Assembly: GCF_014529535.1 (NCBI RefSeq)
Contig: NW_023503376.1
Location: forward strand, 5,343,716 to 5,407,715
Origin: Bradysia coprophila
Taxonomy: Eukaryota; Arthropoda; Insecta; Diptera; Sciaridae
Reading direction: 5' to 3'
Length of the DNA stretch: 64,000 bases
Part shown: piece after piece, positions 61,433-64,000 of the stretch
Layout: each line of letters starts with the position of its first letter
How positions within the stretch are numbered: the stretch's first letter is position 1
Made by a program: the position numbers and the translations under genes
Notes under the pieces: generated by a model
Database searches by the model: none
What the model saw: the letters and a program-made list of their open reading frames with translations, nothing else
What the model was told of the DNA's origin: nothing

Positions 61433-61519
61433 AATACCCTATAAAAAAACTTCTGATGGATGTCATTAAATGTCAGTGGCATTTAGACACGACTCATAAA
61501 GCCTGGTTGATAACAATAC

Positions 61520-62755
61520 AAAAACATAGCTAACGCCGACCCGTACGAAACACCTATTCGTATCAAAAGCCTTTAATGTGAAACTCTTCATTTCTCTTAC
61601 TTCATTTTCTTCTCTGCTGAAAAACTATTCTCCCTTTAAAATCACTTACATTATCCACTCTTTGCCTTGTTATCATATACAACTAAATTGCCGGAGGCAA
61701 TATAGACAGCCCCGTACGAAGACAAATTTCATAAATTCCTATTTAAACAGCTATGTACCGCTATATTTAACTATATTTTCCTATAAATAAATATTTCACA
61801 GATGAATATGCTATTATATAGCTCTATATGCCTGTATATAGCTAAATATAGCTGTATATAGGTATATATAGATGTCCGTATATGGAATCCCTGAAACCCC
61901 ACACACATAACAAATTATTTCCATGTTAACAGAAACTCTCTAAGTACCATTTTTCCCAAGATATTTCTATTTTACTAAAATCCAATATGGCCGCCGGCAG
62001 CCATTTTGTTAGGAGACCAGAAATAGTACCGACGCTTTACATTCGTTAATACCTTTCAAACAAAAAAAAAATTCATGAAATTCGGTCAAAATTTACTCGA
62101 GATATTGTCAAAATACACCACGTTCACTGTACTTCCGAGTAGCCAGATAAGAGCTCACTCCAAGAGACCTAGCTCACGCTCCGGAGAACATAATTTCATG
62201 AACTTTTTTTTCCCTGATTGGTACGGTCAATACCTATCTAATAAAGCTAAAACAGACGAAATATGTTCAAATGTGGCCGACCTACAAGCAAAAACTGCTT
62301 GCCGCCCTGTGCCTGTTCCACACCAAGGGGTCTAACTCACGAGTCGGTCATCCGATTTCCAAAAACTTTTTTTTGTCGATCGGTATTGTAAATACCTTTT
62401 ATTTGACGTATCACTTACAAGTTTAACGTTTAAATGTCCGGAGATATCTTCGAAAAACCGTAAAGCACTTATTGGGCCACAGCTCGGGAGGGGTCGATCC
62501 AAAATCACTCATCTTCGATCTTAGCCTGTCTTTTGACATTACCAAACGGGAAAAAAAAGAATTTTCAAAATCGGATGCGTTTTACTCAAGTTATCGTGCA
62601 GACAGACAGACGGACAGACGGACATTTTTTTTTCGCGGATTTGGCATCTCTAGACAACCACAATAGGTTTTCCCTTACTCAGGGAGTCCAATTCGACGTG
62701 TTACAAACGTATGCGTAAACCTATAAGACCCCAGTACTTCGTACGGGTCTAAAAA
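61520..62755 (+). mobile_element. GACCCGTACGAA-end element, copy D2
   Basis: Near-identical partner of D1 (53130-54360), same strand, 8.4 kb apart. It starts AAAAACATAGCTAACGCC and ends GTACGGGTCTAAAAA. The high similarity indicates recent movement or duplication of this non-autonomous family. Confidence 0.8.
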
Positions 62756-62950
62756 GAAACCTAACATTTTGGCAGAATATATTCAAAAGGATCAATTTTT
62801 TGGAATTAATTCCTAAATATTCCCAAAAATTCCCAAATATTTCCAAAATTCCCAATTATTCATAAAATTCCCAAATATTCCCAAATATTCTCAAATATTC
62901 CCAAATATTCCCAAATATTCCCAAAATCGATTCCCAAATAATAGGCCCTG

Positions 62951-63513
62951 TCTACTGTGAGGGCTGTCTTGGACTGTTCATTGAAATATCAGGTTATGCA
63001 TTTTTGGACTTTCAAAATAATAATTTATTCGTTGCAAGTGGGTGAATCAGCTACCATTGGCATTAGAAAAAAAATATTTTTACTTAAATTTATAATTTTA
63101 ATTCGGATTAGAAATAGAAACAATTTACATTGAGAAATTCTTTTAGCTTTCACTCTCACACAATATGTGAAATAGAGAAATTTTACCTTTTCACACTTAC
63201 TTTTTAAATAAGTCCTTTACTTTCAAAAGTATCAGAATATGAAACGCTTACAGCTCGGATACGAATAAAAGTCACATTTGCTGATATCTCTGTAAGTAAA
63301 TGACTCCTTCCTCGTTTAAGAGGCTTTTTTGACAATAAAATTCCCTTTTTTGTGGAAAATTAGTTTCCGAAATTTTTCCTCATTTTCCCAATAATGATTT
63401 TCGGCAAAATTTGGGAAAATATTTTTCCAAAATAGGCCCCTGATACTATCCTATTTACATTGTCCAGTAATAGTTGCGAAGAAAAAGCGTCAGTCTGTAT
63501 CACCCACAATGTT
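62951..63513. other. Spacer and 3' untranslated region of the edge gene
   Basis: The part next to 63514 is probably the 3' untranslated region of the minus-strand gene. A CAAAATAGGCCCCTG end at about 63430-63444 resembles the terminus of the 60682-62950 element, so a decayed relative may lie at 63340-63444. Confidence 0.35.
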
Positions 63514-64000
63514 TTACGCCAAATCCTTGGTTTCCTCGTTCTATCAGCCAACCTCGCTTATGATGGTAATTCGTCATGCACAGCCTTACAAAGTAAGAGA
63601 AATGCCACAAAGATTCAGCATTTTTTAATAGGAGTTGCTCTGCCAATATTACATCACTTTCCTCTTCGCTTTCAATCATTTCAATAGGACATTGAATAAC
63701 CACCTTTATTTCTGATAAAAACCGAAAATTAATAAAGGAAACAAAGAGAAGATTTTTTCATCATTTTACCATTCAAAACTGAAATGATTGGTGCATAACT
63801 GTTGCATCCCAATTTAATTGCGATCGCCAAACGACGTAAGTTAACTAAAAACTTAACATATTCATCACCTTCGATACCCAACAGCTCTTGATGTTTTTCG
63901 AACAAACGTTTTTCGTTCTCGATCTTATTCACATCTTCATATAATTTAGCAAGTTTACTTTCTAAATCAATTGCTGTGACTGAGTTGGCACCAAGATCTT
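63514..64000 (-). CDS. C-terminal part of an unrecognised protein (partial)
   Basis: Minus-strand exons are 64000-63770 (cut by the window edge; frame begins at 63998), 63711-63590 and 63540-63514. The two introns are 58 and 49 bases, GT-AG, in frame. The visible 126 residues begin DLGANSVTAIDLESKLAKLY, probably a coiled coil (through NEKRLFEKHQELLGI). They pass through FLVNLRRLAIAIKLGCNSYA and APIISVLNEIKVV, then an acidic ESEEESD patch, and end FNEETKDLA. I do not recognise the family. Consistent short introns and uniform codon use support a real gene. Confidence 0.6.

Larger units (their letters stand above)
60682..62950. mobile_element. hAT-like element with minisatellite arms, carrying D2
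   Basis: The ends CAGGGCCTATTATTTGGGAA and its complement (62931-62950) form terminal inverted repeats. Next to each end is a GGGAATATTT-type minisatellite, in opposite orientations (60975-61220 and 62810-62940). The D2 element lies between them. No clear 8-bp duplication is seen (CCTTCTAC against TCTACTGT), so the family is inferred from the CAGGG end. Confidence 0.6.

Noticed and set aside
1..64000. CRISPR arrays, operons, bacterial-type signals
   Set aside because: The tandem repeats lack unique spacers, and genes are spliced with eukaryotic signals; prokaryotic features do not apply.

Overview
This is an AT-rich animal genomic segment with spliced genes, short GT-AG introns and a very heavy load of fold-back repeats. 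The gene set (SLC22-type transporter, trans-2,3-enoyl-CoA reductase, exportin-2/CSE1L, GH38 alpha-mannosidase, an mpaB-type oxygenase) and the compact exon structure fit an insect, most likely a lower dipteran such as a fungus gnat. The species guess is inference; no marker in the window settles it.

Genes, left to right: (1) an mpaB/DUF2236-type oxygenase-like protein, + strand, 5 exons, 1774-5658, 449 aa; (2) a 58-residue single-pass membrane micropeptide, - strand, 2 exons, 6062-6711, convergent with gene 1; (3) an SLC22-like organic-ion transporter, - strand, 6 exons, 10421-14433, 555 aa; (4) trans-2,3-enoyl-CoA reductase, - strand, 3 exons, 19566-23308, 299 aa; (5) exportin-2 (CSE1L/CAS), + strand, 10 exons, 23877-28387, 972 aa, head-to-head with gene 4; (6) a 113-residue secreted double-psi beta-barrel protein on the opposite strand, wholly inside intron 9 of gene 5; (7) a Golgi-type class II alpha-mannosidase, + strand, 6 coding exons, 45808-51968, 1129 aa; (8) the C-terminal three exons of an unrecognised protein running off the right edge on the - strand. 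Each exon model was joined by hand and keeps an open frame through every splice junction.

The rest is mostly mobile and repeat DNA. There is a MULE-like element with a 9-bp target duplication, built of more than 30 near-palindromes (2536-3690). A non-autonomous hAT element with an 8-bp target duplication (20958-22309) carries a nested fold-back. Three copies of an element hold 144-147-bp tandem arrays (11558-12874, 33851-35540, 37119-38346), and two near-identical 1.2-kb relatives share their right end (53130-54360, 61520-62755). A composite of fold-back plus 18-bp minisatellite is present as two inverted copies (30096-31954, 46367-48119) with a related third locus (8103-8945). Two non-LTR retrotransposon 3' fragments and many small hairpin MITEs complete the picture. 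Several insertions are nested, so their relative order can be read directly.

The genes do not form one pathway. The oxygenase-like protein, enoyl-CoA reductase and mannosidase act in or on endomembranes, exportin-2 recycles importin-alpha, and the transporter sits in the plasma membrane. The most unusual gene is the intron-nested, secreted beta-barrel protein.
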